A stretch of DNA of 64,000 nt from Pseudomonas crudilactis (GTDB lineage Bacteria > Pseudomonadota > Gammaproteobacteria > Pseudomonadales > Pseudomonadaceae): the NCBI RefSeq assembly GCF_013433315.1, contig NZ_WXVV01000010.1, positions 1 through 64,000 of the forward strand, written 5' to 3'. Below are positions 35,496 through 43,719 of this stretch, in pieces (within the stretch, counting starts at the first letter, position 1; each line of letters opens with the position of its first letter). Below the pieces are notes generated by a model. That model was not told the origin of the DNA, did no database searches, and saw only the letters and a list, made by a program, of their open reading frames with translations. The translations under genes were made by a program, and so were the position numbers.

Positions 35496-36548
35496 ATGCA
35501 GCACAACGACAATAAAAACAGCGCCTGGATGATGCCGGCAGAGTGGGTGACTCACGCCGCGACGTGGATGGTCTGGCCGCACAACCAGACGTTGTGGGAA
35601 TCCGGTTGGCGCGTGACCCTGGCGCAAGTGCAGGAAGATTTTGCGCGCGTCGCCAACGCCATCGCCCGTTTCGAACCGGTGAAACTGGTGGTCGACCCAT
35701 CGGCCATCGCCAGCGCCAAAGCCTTGTGCGGGCCGAACGTCGAGCTGATTGCGCTGGCCGTGAATGACAGTTGGTGCCGCGATTCCGGCCCGACGTTTGT
35801 CTGCCATCCACAGCAAGGGCTGGCCGGTGTGAGCTGGCGCTTCAACGCCTGGGGCGGCAAGTCGGCGCATGATCTGGACGAAAGTCTGGCGCGCCGCGCG
35901 CTCAATCACCTCGGCCTGGAATGCTTCGGCACGCCGCTGAGCAACGAGGGCGGGGCGATTCATGTCGACGGTGAAGGCACGCTGATCACCACCGAATCGG
36001 TGCTGCTCAACCCCAATCGCAACCCCGGCATTGGCAAAGCCGAAATGGAAGAAATCTTCAGCCGTTTGCTCGGCGTGAAAAAAACCATCTGGTTGCCGGG
36101 CGATCCGGACTACGTCACGGGCGACATGACCGATGGCCATGTCGACGGTGTCTGCGCCTTCGCCCGCCCGGGTGTGCTGCTGGTTGACGCCACCCACGAC
36201 AAGTCGTCGGTCTACGCCGAAGTAGCCCGAGAAAACCGCCGCGCACTCGAGCTCGCTACCGATGCGCAGGGACGCAAATTCGAACTGATCGAACTGTTCG
36301 AAGCCACCGACGCGGTCGACACCGAAGCCGAAGTATTCTGCGCGTCCTACACCAATTTCTACATCGCCAACGGCGCGATCATCATGCCGGCGTATGGCAT
36401 CGAGGCTGACAACGTCGCCGCCAAAGTACTGGAGCAAGCCTTCCCCGGCCGCGAAGTGGTGCCGGTGCGGATCAACCATTTGGCCCATGGCGGTGGCGGG
36501 GTGCATTGCATCACCCAGCAACAGCCGGCCTGGCCGCTGAGAGGTTGA
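35496..36548 (+). CDS. aguA: Agmatine deiminase (cytoplasmic)
   Basis: A 350-residue enzyme of the PPAD/agmatine deiminase family, converting agmatine to N-carbamoylputrescine and ammonia. Conserved catalytic segments are NDSWCRDSGPTF, GGAIHVDGEGT, DGHVDGVCAF (catalytic His) and GGGVHCITQQQP (nucleophilic Cys). No signal peptide is present. Length matches AguA (about 365). It starts the plus-strand operon, and aguB begins 4 bp after its stop. Confidence 0.95.
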   Translation: MQHNDNKNSAWMMPAEWVTHAATWMVWPHNQTLWESGWRVTLAQVQEDFARVANAIARFEPVKLVVDPSAIASAKALCGPNVELIALAVNDSWCRDSGPTFVCHPQQGLAGVSWRFNAWGGKSAHDLDESLARRALNHLGLECFGTPLSNEGGAIHVDGEGTLITTESVLLNPNRNPGIGKAEMEEIFSRLLGVKKTIWLPGDPDYVTGDMTDGHVDGVCAFARPGVLLVDATHDKSSVYAEVARENRRALELATDAQGRKFELIELFEATDAVDTEAEVFCASYTNFYIANGAIIMPAYGIEADNVAAKVLEQAFPGREVVPVRINHLAHGGGGVHCITQQQPAWPLRG

Positions 36549-36552
36549 ACGC

Positions 36553-37461
36553 ATGAGCATTCTGACCATCGCCAGCACCCAGATGCCGTGCACCTGGGAT
36601 TTACCCGGCAACCTTGATCGCGCCGAGCAACTCGTCCGTGACGCAGCGCAGCAGGGCGCGCAAGTGATCCTGTTGCAGGAGCTGTTCGCTACCCCGTACT
36701 TCTGCATCGAACAAAGCCATAAGCACATGGCGTTGGCCGAGGAGTATCGCGACAGCCGCGTACTCGCTCGCTTCGCCGCACTGGCCCGCGAGTTGGGTGT
36801 GGTGTTACCGCTGAGCTGGTTCGAGAAGGCCGGCAATGCCTACTTCAACTCGCTGAGTGTGGCCGATGCCGACGGGCGTCTGTTGGGTGTGTATCGCAAG
36901 ACCCATATCCCCAACGCCATCGGTTATCAGGAGAAGGAATATTTCAGCCCCGGTGACACCGGTTTCAAAGTCTGGGACACCGCGTTCGGCCGCCTTGGCG
37001 TCGGCATCTGCTGGGATCAGTGGTTCCCGGAAACTGCCCGTTGCCTGGCGTTGATGGGCGCCGAAGTACTGCTGTATCCGACCGCCATCGGCTCGGAACC
37101 GGGCTGCGCGGCGCTGGATTCCCGCGACCACTGGCAGATGACCATGCGCGGCCATGCCGCTGCCAATCTGCTGCCGGTGGTGGCGTCGAATCGCGTCGGT
37201 CGAGAAACCGCGACCACCGATTCGAACCTGCAAATGAGCTTCTACGGCTCGTCGTTCATCAGCGACCACAAAGGCCAATTGCTCGCCAGCGCTGACCGCG
37301 ACAGCAGCGGTGTGCTGGTGCAGCGCTTCGATATGACGGCCATGCGCGAAGAGCGTTTGAGCTGGGGCATCTATCGCGATCGTCGTCCGGAGATGTACGG
37401 GCCGCTGCTCAGTCAGGACGGTCGCCACCTTCATGCACGCTGGAACACCCAAGGGGTTTGA
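36553..37461 (+). CDS. aguB: N-carbamoylputrescine amidase
   Basis: A 302-residue carbon-nitrogen hydrolase. The Glu-Lys-Cys triad is visible in LLQELFATPYFC, YRKTHIPNAIGYQEKEY and GICWDQWFPE. It hydrolyses N-carbamoylputrescine to putrescine, CO2 and ammonia. It sits directly after aguA and 1 bp before the next gene, a binding protein. Confidence 0.95.
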   Translation: MSILTIASTQMPCTWDLPGNLDRAEQLVRDAAQQGAQVILLQELFATPYFCIEQSHKHMALAEEYRDSRVLARFAALARELGVVLPLSWFEKAGNAYFNSLSVADADGRLLGVYRKTHIPNAIGYQEKEYFSPGDTGFKVWDTAFGRLGVGICWDQWFPETARCLALMGAEVLLYPTAIGSEPGCAALDSRDHWQMTMRGHAAANLLPVVASNRVGRETATTDSNLQMSFYGSSFISDHKGQLLASADRDSSGVLVQRFDMTAMREERLSWGIYRDRRPEMYGPLLSQDGRHLHARWNTQGV

Positions 37462-37462
37462 C

Positions 37463-38566
37463 ATGGCTACCCATCACAAACGCTTGCGCGGCGCGATCGG
37501 CCTGGCGCTGATCTGCTTGATTCCGTCGCTGCACGCCGAAGACAAAACCCTGCGGCTGTACAACTGGGCGGATTATTTTGCCGAAGACACCCTGAGCCGC
37601 TTCACCGCCGAAACCGGGATCAAGGTGATCTACGACGTCATGGATGGCAGCGAAACCCTGGAAGCCAAGATGCTCTCCGGCGGCAGCGGTTATGACCTGA
37701 TCTTTCCCGGCGACACCGTCGCCGAGCGCTTGATGCGCGCCGGCAGCCTGATGCCGCTGGATCAAGCGAAGCTGAGCGAACTGGCCGACATCGAACCCGG
37801 TTTGCAGAAACTGCGCGGCCATTACGAACACTCCAGCAAAGCCACGGTGCCCTACACCTGGGGCACCATCGGCCTGACCTACAACGAAGAGCAGATCAAA
37901 AAACGCATGGCCGACGCGCCGGTCAACAGCCTCGACATGCTGTTCAAACCGGAGTTGGCGGCAAAGTTTGCCGATTGCGGGATTTCGATGATCGACTCGC
38001 CAGACGAAGCCTTGGCGGTGGTGCTCAATTACCTCGGTCGCGATCCGCGCAGCGGCAAAGCCGAGGATCTCGCAGCGGCCAGCGAGTTGTTGATGAAGTT
38101 GCGGCCGTACATCCGCAAGTTCCAGTCGCAACCGGTGACCGATCTGGTCAATGGCAACCTGTGCCTGTCCCTCGGCTACAGCGGTGACATGACTCAGGCG
38201 CAACGCACCTCGGACAGCGCCGGCAAACACACGCGCTTCCAGTATCGCGTGCCGCGCGAAGGCACGACCGTGTGGATGGACACCATGGCCATTCCGGTCG
38301 ACGCGAAACACCCGGAATACGCCTACGCGTTTATCAACTTCGTCATGCGCCCGCAGAACATGGCCGCGATCAGCAATTTCACCGGCTACCCGACTTCCAA
38401 CGCCAAGGCGCGGGCGAGTGTCGATGAAAGCATGCGCGACAACCCGGATATCTACCTCGACGAAGCGACCTATGCTCGATTGATACCGGGCAAGGACATC
38501 CCTCAGGCCGACATGCGCGCGCGCATGCGCACCTGGACCAAATTCAAGACTGCCACTGGCAAATGA
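37463..38566 (+). CDS. Polyamine-type periplasmic binding protein (PotF/SpuD-like)
   Basis: A 367-residue periplasmic binding protein with signal peptide (GLALICLIPSLHAED) and PotF/SpuD-type motifs LRLYNWADYFAEDT, YDVMDGSETLEAKM, GGSGYDLIFP, and TVWMDTMAIPVDA. It should bind putrescine, spermidine or agmatine. No permease or ATPase genes follow, so it may feed another polyamine transporter. ATG 37463 is preferred; GGGG lies upstream, 1 bp after the aguB stop. Confidence 0.9.
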   Translation: MATHHKRLRGAIGLALICLIPSLHAEDKTLRLYNWADYFAEDTLSRFTAETGIKVIYDVMDGSETLEAKMLSGGSGYDLIFPGDTVAERLMRAGSLMPLDQAKLSELADIEPGLQKLRGHYEHSSKATVPYTWGTIGLTYNEEQIKKRMADAPVNSLDMLFKPELAAKFADCGISMIDSPDEALAVVLNYLGRDPRSGKAEDLAAASELLMKLRPYIRKFQSQPVTDLVNGNLCLSLGYSGDMTQAQRTSDSAGKHTRFQYRVPREGTTVWMDTMAIPVDAKHPEYAYAFINFVMRPQNMAAISNFTGYPTSNAKARASVDESMRDNPDIYLDEATYARLIPGKDIPQADMRARMRTWTKFKTATGK

Positions 38567-38616
38567 TCAATGGCCGGCGTACGCGTCGGCCCTTCACTGA
38601 AAGACAGGGAACTCAC

Positions 38617-39738
38617 ATGACGACTCGTCGCGATTTCATCAAACAAGCCTCGGTGGTCGCCGCTGTCAGCGCTGCGGTGACAGGCCTGGGCCTATCGCCG
38701 GGCAAAGTCCTGGCTGCCGCGCAAGGCCGCTGGTTCATGCCCGACGAAGGCGACAAACATGAGCGCGCCTACATCGCTTTCGGCGCGCAGGATGCGATTT
38801 GGGAAGACTTCACCGAAGACGTCCAGGAAGCGCTCGGCCGCATTGCCCGCGCCATCGCCCGGTTTGAACCAGTCACCGTGTTCTGCCGCAAGAACGAGCG
38901 CAGCATCGCCGAAGAATTCTGCGGCACGCGCAATATCACTTACGTCACCGCCGCGCTCGACGACATCTGGATGCGCGACATCGGCGCCAATTTCGTTATC
39001 GACGACAAGGGTGGCCTGGGTGCGGTGGACTTCAACTTCAATGGTTGGGGTGGCAAACAGCAGCACAGTAAAGACTCGAAGATCGCCGCACTGGTCGCCG
39101 ACGACGCGCAAGCCACCTACATCCGCACCGATCTGGTAGGCGAGGGCGGCGGCATCGAGGTCGACGGTCACGGCACCGGGATCATGACCGAGAGCAGCTG
39201 GATCAACAGCAACCGCAATCCGGACTGGAGCAAGGCCGATGTCGAAGCCGAACTGAAGGAACGCCTGGGTCTGCGCAAAATCATCTGGCTGCCGGGCATC
39301 AAGGGCAAGGACATCACAGATGCTCACGTCGATTTCTACGCACGCTTTATCAAGCCCGGTGTGGTCATCGCCAACCTCGACACCGACCCTGAATCCTACG
39401 ATCACAAGGTCACTTTGGCGCACCTGGAAATCCTCAAGAACGCCACCGATGCTGATGGCCGCAAATTGCAGATCCACACGATGTCGCCGCCGCTGAAACC
39501 GCGCCAAAGCAAGTTCAACAAAAACAACCCGGACTTCGCCGCCGGTTACATCAATTACTTCGTGATCAACGGCGCGATCATCGCCCCGGAATTCGGCGAT
39601 AAAGCGGCGGACAAAAAGGCTTTCGATCTGCTTTCTCAACTGTATCCGCAGCGCGAAATCGTCCAGCTAAACATCGATGCCATCGCCGCCGGTGGTGGCG
39701 GAATTCACTGCGTCACCAGCCATCAACCACAGGCGTGA
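38617..39738 (+). CDS. Tat-exported agmatine deiminase-family protein
   Basis: A 373-residue protein with a twin-arginine signal (TTRRDFIKQASVVAAVSAAV) followed by an agmatine/peptidylarginine deiminase fold. Catalytic elements are present: LDDIWMRDIGANF, GGGIEVDGHGTG, ITDAHVDFYARF and GGGGIHCVTSHQPQ (nucleophilic Cys). It is a clear paralog of the cytoplasmic AguA but acts outside the inner membrane. Its substrate may be agmatine or another guanidino compound. It lies 50 bp after the binding-protein gene in the same operon. Confidence 0.9.
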   Translation: MTTRRDFIKQASVVAAVSAAVTGLGLSPGKVLAAAQGRWFMPDEGDKHERAYIAFGAQDAIWEDFTEDVQEALGRIARAIARFEPVTVFCRKNERSIAEEFCGTRNITYVTAALDDIWMRDIGANFVIDDKGGLGAVDFNFNGWGGKQQHSKDSKIAALVADDAQATYIRTDLVGEGGGIEVDGHGTGIMTESSWINSNRNPDWSKADVEAELKERLGLRKIIWLPGIKGKDITDAHVDFYARFIKPGVVIANLDTDPESYDHKVTLAHLEILKNATDADGRKLQIHTMSPPLKPRQSKFNKNNPDFAAGYINYFVINGAIIAPEFGDKAADKKAFDLLSQLYPQREIVQLNIDAIAAGGGGIHCVTSHQPQA

Positions 39739-39788
39739 TTGACTCTGACGCGGATCAAGCCAACTATCGGCGCATAACAACATAACCG

Positions 39789-40814
39789 ATGGACCACAAC
39801 TTGATCGAACGACGCCAATTCAGCGGAGGCATGAAGGGGAAAAACCTCCGCTATCTGAATGAGCAAGGCGCGGATGACACGCGCCTGACCCGCACCGGTT
39901 TTCTGCTGCTCGAACACTTTTCGCTACCGGCGTTTACTCAAGCGCTGGACACCGTTGTCACCACCAACCTGTTGCGTCCGGGGTTGTTTTCCTCGCGCAC
40001 GTTTGGTTTGGGTGACGGCGAAGTCATCAGTGACCTGGGGCTGGTCATCCGCCCTGACGCACGTCTGGATTCTGCCGCGCTGGCGAAATTGGATTTGCTG
40101 GTGGTGTGTGGTGGTTATCGCACCGAACTGCGAGCGAGTGATGAGTTCATCGGCTTGCTCAGATCGGCAGCGGAGCGCGGCATCTCGCTCGCCGGGTTAT
40201 GGAATGGCTCGTGGTTTCTCGGCCGCGCCGGGCTGCTCGATGGCTACCGCTGCGCAATCCACCCGGAGCACCGCCCGGCGCTGACCGAGATCGCCAAAGC
40301 CACCCACGTCAGCAGTGAGCCCTACGTCATTGATCGCGACCGCCTCACGGCCTCAAGCCCGTCCGGGGCTTTCCACATGGCACTGGACTGGATCAAGGGT
40401 TTGCACGGCAAAGCCTTGGTCGAGGGCATCGAAGATATTCTGGCTTTTGAGGAGTCGCGCTACCGGCGAATCAAACCGGATGAAAACATCTGCGTCAGTG
40501 CGCCGTTGCGTGAAGTGGTGAAGCTGATGGATGCCAATCTGGAGGAACCGCTGGAGCTGGAGCAACTGGCGGTGTACGCCGGACGGTCACGTCGCCAGTT
40601 GGAGCGCTTGTTCAAGGAACAACTGGGCACCACGCCGCAGCGCTATTACCTGGAACTGCGTATCACCGAAGCACGGCGTTTGCTGCAACACACCGAGCTT
40701 TCACAAGTGGAAGTACTCGTAGCGTGCGGCTTCGTTTCCCCAAGCCATTTCAGCAAATGCTACAGCTCATATTTCGGCTACAGACCCTCCAAAGAAAAAC
40801 GGCTGGTCAAATAA
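39789..40814 (+). CDS. GlxA-family AraC-type transcriptional regulator
   Basis: A 341-residue regulator with an N-terminal DJ-1/PfpI-like domain (LLVVCGGYRTEL, SLAGLWNGSWFLGRAGLLDG) and a C-terminal AraC HTH pair (LEQLAVYAGRSRRQLERLFKEQLG, VLVACGFVSPSHFSKCYSSYFG). The architecture is that of GlxA/ArgR/CdhR regulators of arginine-related and betaine catabolism, consistent with control of the agmatine operon. Its 3' end (75 bp) is duplicated at 43170-43242. Confidence 0.92.
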   Translation: MDHNLIERRQFSGGMKGKNLRYLNEQGADDTRLTRTGFLLLEHFSLPAFTQALDTVVTTNLLRPGLFSSRTFGLGDGEVISDLGLVIRPDARLDSAALAKLDLLVVCGGYRTELRASDEFIGLLRSAAERGISLAGLWNGSWFLGRAGLLDGYRCAIHPEHRPALTEIAKATHVSSEPYVIDRDRLTASSPSGAFHMALDWIKGLHGKALVEGIEDILAFEESRYRRIKPDENICVSAPLREVVKLMDANLEEPLELEQLAVYAGRSRRQLERLFKEQLGTTPQRYYLELRITEARRLLQHTELSQVEVLVACGFVSPSHFSKCYSSYFGYRPSKEKRLVK

Positions 40815-40828
40815 CAACAGCCGTTTTT
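40795..40828 (+). terminator. Terminator overlapping the stop of the GlxA-like gene
   Basis: AAAAACGGCTG (40795-40805) pairs with CAGCCGTTTTT (40818-40828); the TAA stop (40812-40814) sits in the loop. The run of T completes an intrinsic terminator. In the downstream duplicate the left arm is CGACTG, so the hairpin is imperfect there. Confidence 0.8.
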
Positions 40829-40832
40829 AATA

Positions 40833-40925
40833 ACCAGAGTTCCACCCGATATCCCACGTCGGCGTACCTCCCCCAAACACCACGGTCAGTCCCCTCTCCC
40901 TCTGGGAGAGGGCTAGGGTGAGGGG
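40833..40925. repeat. Partial MITE-like element after the GlxA-like gene
   Basis: This is the right half of the MITE-like family (CCCACGTCGGCGTACCTCC, CGGTCAGTCCCCTCTCCC, terminal GGCTAGGGTGAGGGG). It begins right after the terminator and is also the right part of the direct duplication bounding the toxin cassette. No left terminal repeat is seen. Confidence 0.82.
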
Positions 40926-41113
40926 CTCTTGAAGACCTTATACATCACCGAAGCGCGCCATATGCCCAAGTCGTTGCAAGCGGGAGTCCTGCCGGTTTGC
41001 AGACGGGTCATGCCGAGCCATTGAAAATGGCGTCAAAGTGCCACTGATTGCCACCCCAAACACCACCTGTCACTCTGCGCCTCGTTCAAAGGATCAGGAC
41101 AAGGAATCAAGGA
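40926..41113. other. Leader region of the pyocin-domain toxin gene
   Basis: About 190 bp between the repeat and the toxin start, more AT-rich than the flanks and without a supported gene. An in-frame extension of the toxin gene upstream to 41048 exists but has no ribosome site. No clear promoter or operator was identified. Confidence 0.4.
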
Positions 41114-42310
41114 TTGAGTGGCTACGTCCCCAACCCTCCCAAGGGCTATCGCAACACCGGCGTTGAACCCGTCGACGTCAACGCCCAATACTGGGCGCAA
41201 TACAAAGACCTTCCGGCGACACCAGACGTAAAACCAGCACCGCTCGGATGTGTCTTCGCCAAAAGCTGCAACTTGCCCGACGGCGAAATCAACCACACAA
41301 ACCAAGCTGGATTCGTCCCGGTAGAGAAACTGGCGGACTACGGTTTGTGGGCTGTTATGGCCACAGGAGCGGCAATCACCGCCGAAGGCACATCTCTTCA
41401 ACTGGTCGGCGGCTCCACAACCGGCAGCGCCATTGCTCAGCGACTGGGTGGCTCTCTCGCGCTAGGCTTGCTCGAAAGTGCTGGTGCATTGGCAGCAGGT
41501 GCCGCCGTCGGCACCGTTGCGCTATTAATGCCCAATACAAACCTTGCACCCGACAGTGCCTTCTACAAAACCGACCAGTACGCCACGCTCGAAACGGGCC
41601 GCACGCGCGTCCGCGTCAACGTAAAGACTTTGCCGAACGGTTCCGTCAGCGCTTACGGTTTCTACACAGGCGGCAAAAAGGACTGGGAAAATGTCCCTGT
41701 CATCAAAGCGGAAAAGAGCGGCGAAAAATACATTGCCGACATAGGCAATGGAATAGGCCTTACCTGGACGCCAGCAGCAAACCCAGATGGTGTGCTGGGT
41801 ATTCCAGCACTTGATGGCGTGCCGCAATTACCTCCAGTATGGGTCTATCCGCCGACAGAAAAGTCGGGCACGCTTCTGGTTAATCCAGCACATCCTCCCG
41901 AGTTTCAGGACGCAATCATCTGGTTCCCGGATGACGCTGGCCTTGAATCCATCTACATCGTGCTCAGCACGCAACTAGAGAAGAACAAGGCAGCAGGGGC
42001 GGCTTTCGAAGAAGAGGCGTACAGCGGTTTTTCGGAAGAAATGGAAGAGTCCGGCCAACAAGTAACGATAAAAACAGAGAGCGGCACCCGGACCCGTCTC
42101 GATATGATAGGTAGAGATGCAAACGGCGATATCGCGTGCGTCGAATGCAAAGCCTCGGAAACGGCACCACTGACCCGCAATCAAAAGCGGGCATTCCCGG
42201 AAATCGAACAGAGCGGCGGACGCATCATGGGCAAGGGCAACCCCGGCTTCCCCGGCGGCACCCAAATCCCGCCAATCCGAGTAGAAATTCTGCGCCCGCC
42301 GCAAAAATAA
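41114..42310 (+). CDS. S-type pyocin-domain toxin with PD-(D/E)XK-like nuclease C-terminus
   Basis: A 398-residue protein from a TTG start with AAGGA upstream; a further upstream extension is unlikely. The order is: N-terminal segment YVPNPPKGYRNTGVEP, a glycine/alanine-rich hydrophobic segment (about residues 80-140, possible translocation helix), an S-type pyocin domain (about 150-300; YGFYTGGKKDWENVPVI, AHPPEFQDAIIWFPDDAG), and a C-terminal toxin domain. The last has RLDMIGRD and ECKAS with Asp near 330, Glu 344 and Lys 346, matching a PD-(D/E)XK nuclease core. There is no receptor-binding domain as in full pyocins. Two probable immunity genes follow. Delivery route is unknown. Confidence 0.85.
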   Translation: MSGYVPNPPKGYRNTGVEPVDVNAQYWAQYKDLPATPDVKPAPLGCVFAKSCNLPDGEINHTNQAGFVPVEKLADYGLWAVMATGAAITAEGTSLQLVGGSTTGSAIAQRLGGSLALGLLESAGALAAGAAVGTVALLMPNTNLAPDSAFYKTDQYATLETGRTRVRVNVKTLPNGSVSAYGFYTGGKKDWENVPVIKAEKSGEKYIADIGNGIGLTWTPAANPDGVLGIPALDGVPQLPPVWVYPPTEKSGTLLVNPAHPPEFQDAIIWFPDDAGLESIYIVLSTQLEKNKAAGAAFEEEAYSGFSEEMEESGQQVTIKTESGTRTRLDMIGRDANGDIACVECKASETAPLTRNQKRAFPEIEQSGGRIMGKGNPGFPGGTQIPPIRVEILRPPQK

Positions 42311-42328
42311 CGGAACCAAGGAACTGAA

Positions 42329-42667
42329 ATGTCCGTAACAGACGCAAAAACAATCGATATGTGGGGTATCCCAAAATGGGACAGCAACAAGATCATCCTC
42401 GGTATTGCTGACCATTTGGAATGGGGCGACAAGGCTGAACAAGGCGAGCACTTGTTGGTGCTTCAAGAGAAAATCAATAACTACATCGCTTTCATCGAAA
42501 GCGGTGAAATCTACACTGAGATACCCGGTGCACTCGGAAAATCACCTGTCATTCGTGTTCAAGGCAAGTACGAGTTACCCGAGCAAGGCGAGTTGTTCAT
42601 CGATCGCGTTGCGGAGGCATTGAAGGACGTAGGCATAGGATTCGAATTCGTGCTCAAAGCGGATTAA
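42329..42667 (+). CDS. Probable immunity protein (DUF6572-like), copy 1
   Basis: A 112-residue acidic protein 18 bp after the toxin gene. It shares most of its sequence with the protein encoded at 42719, notably DHLEWGDKA, QEKINNYIAFIESGE and LPEQGELFIDRVAEAL. I believe this is the DUF6572 family. Acidic charge, small size and position immediately after a nuclease toxin gene suggest the cognate immunity protein. Confidence 0.8.
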   Translation: MSVTDAKTIDMWGIPKWDSNKIILGIADHLEWGDKAEQGEHLLVLQEKINNYIAFIESGEIYTEIPGALGKSPVIRVQGKYELPEQGELFIDRVAEALKDVGIGFEFVLKAD

Positions 42668-42718
42668 TAAACACATCCAGAGAAAGCGGAGCTGACAATC
42701 CCCACTGAGAGATCGGGC

Positions 42719-43072
42719 ATGTCTATCACCGAAACAAAAGTCGTCGACATCATCGCAGTACCCGAGTGGGAGCCAGACAACGTCGTGCTCGTCATCACCG
42801 ATCACCTGGAATGGGGCGACAAAGCCCAACAGGGTGAACACCTGCTGTTGCTTCAAGAGAAAATCAACACCTACATCGCCTTCATCGAGAGCGGTGAACT
42901 GCTGGAAAGCTATCCGCCAGCCGAGGGCAAGAATCCCAAGATTCGCATCAACGGCCTCTATGCGCTGCCCGAGCAAGGTGAAATCTTTATCGACCGCGTG
43001 ACCGAGGTACTCAAAGGCGTGGGCATTGGAATGGAGTTTGTACTCAAGGACGACTTTGCAGTTCGCCACTAG
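42719..43072 (+). CDS. Probable immunity protein (DUF6572-like), copy 2
   Basis: A 117-residue paralog of the preceding protein, about 60 percent identical by eye, differing mainly in residues 5-30 and 60-75 and with a short C-terminal extension. It starts 51 bp after copy 1. A second, diverged copy may protect against a related toxin from other strains or may be decaying; the frame is intact. Confidence 0.78.
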   Translation: MSITETKVVDIIAVPEWEPDNVVLVITDHLEWGDKAQQGEHLLLLQEKINTYIAFIESGELLESYPPAEGKNPKIRINGLYALPEQGEIFIDRVTEVLKGVGIGMEFVLKDDFAVRH

Positions 43073-43169
43073 CGGCTGCCCAGACGCCGGCTTGTCCTCT
43101 GATCGCTGAAAGTCCTCTCTGATAGAACCCGCGCACTGAAAACTCCTGCGCTAGTGGAAATCGGGCCAG

Positions 43170-43242
43170 CCAAGCCATTCAGCAAATGCTACAGCTCGTA
43201 TTCGGCTACAGACCTTCCAAAGAAAAACGACTGGTCAAATAA
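43170..43242 (+). pseudogene. Duplicated 3' fragment of the GlxA-like gene
   Basis: This 73-bp stretch matches the last 75 bp of the GlxA-like gene (40740-40814), including CAGCAAATGCTACAGCTC, AAAGAAAAACG and CTGGTCAAATAACAACAGCC. Two single-T deletions shift the frame, so it cannot be expressed as an extension of anything. The match continues into the following MITE-like repeat, giving a direct duplication of about 185 bp that encloses the toxin-immunity cassette. Confidence 0.9.
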
Positions 43243-43262
43243 CAACAGCCGTTTCCCAACGA

Positions 43263-43350
43263 GAGTGCACCGCGCAATCACACGTCGGCGTACCTCCTCA
43301 AACACCCCGGTCAGCTCCCTCTCCCTTTGGGAGAGGGCTAGGGTGAGGGG
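43263..43350. repeat. Partial MITE-like element closing the toxin cassette
   Basis: This is the right half of the MITE-like family (ACACGTCGGCGTACCTCC, terminal GAGAGGGCTAGGGTGAGGGG), co-linear with the copy at 40833-40925. Together with the glxA fragment it forms the right-hand direct repeat of the cassette. Confidence 0.85.
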
Positions 43351-43469
43351 CTTTTAAACGCCATCACCCACACGCGTTTAACTTACACGCACTGTTACGC
43401 CATAACGGCTACAACACCTTGCGCCGTTGCCTACGCGTACGCCAGAATCCGCCGGCTTACGCGCCTTGA

Positions 43470-43712
43470 GGCGGGCTGTATCGTTTCCCTGTCACTGCAA
43501 AACAGTGATCGGGTTTGGTAGCCCGTTTTCTAAGCGTTATGCGCCGCTATATGCAGTCTCTTTTCGGGGCTCGGTTTTTTATGGTGGCCATGCGTGGGGC
43601 TCCTTCGGGAGCGCCGGGGTTTACTCGCTTAGACCGGTCTACCAACCTGCGCAATGGTCACCACCTCGTTTGGTAGCGTGAGTGATGGCTCCTTATTTTT
43701 TGCTAAGCGAGT
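43470..43712 (+). ncRNA. Structured 5' leader of the DUF6124 gene (candidate regulatory RNA)
   Basis: This ~240-bp leader has many complementary segments: CGCCTTGAGGCG hairpin, TCACTG/CAGTGA, CGGG/CCCG around TTTGGTAG, a UUCG tetraloop hairpin (GCTCC/GGAGC, 43599-43612), GGTGGCCATGCG (43583) with CGCAATGGTCACC (43650), and a perfect 10-bp pair ACTCGCTTAG (43623-43632) / CTAAGCGAGT (43703-43712) ending 7 bp before the ATG. CTACCAA (43639-43645) can pair with TTGGTAG at either 43515-43521 or 43670-43676. I recognise no named RNA class. Confidence 0.6.
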
Positions 43713-43719
43713 GTCATCT

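Noticed and set aside
41048..41113. Upstream extension of the pyocin-domain toxin to 41048
   Set aside because: TTG start without ribosome site; the TTG at 41114 has AAGGA and begins the conserved N-terminus.
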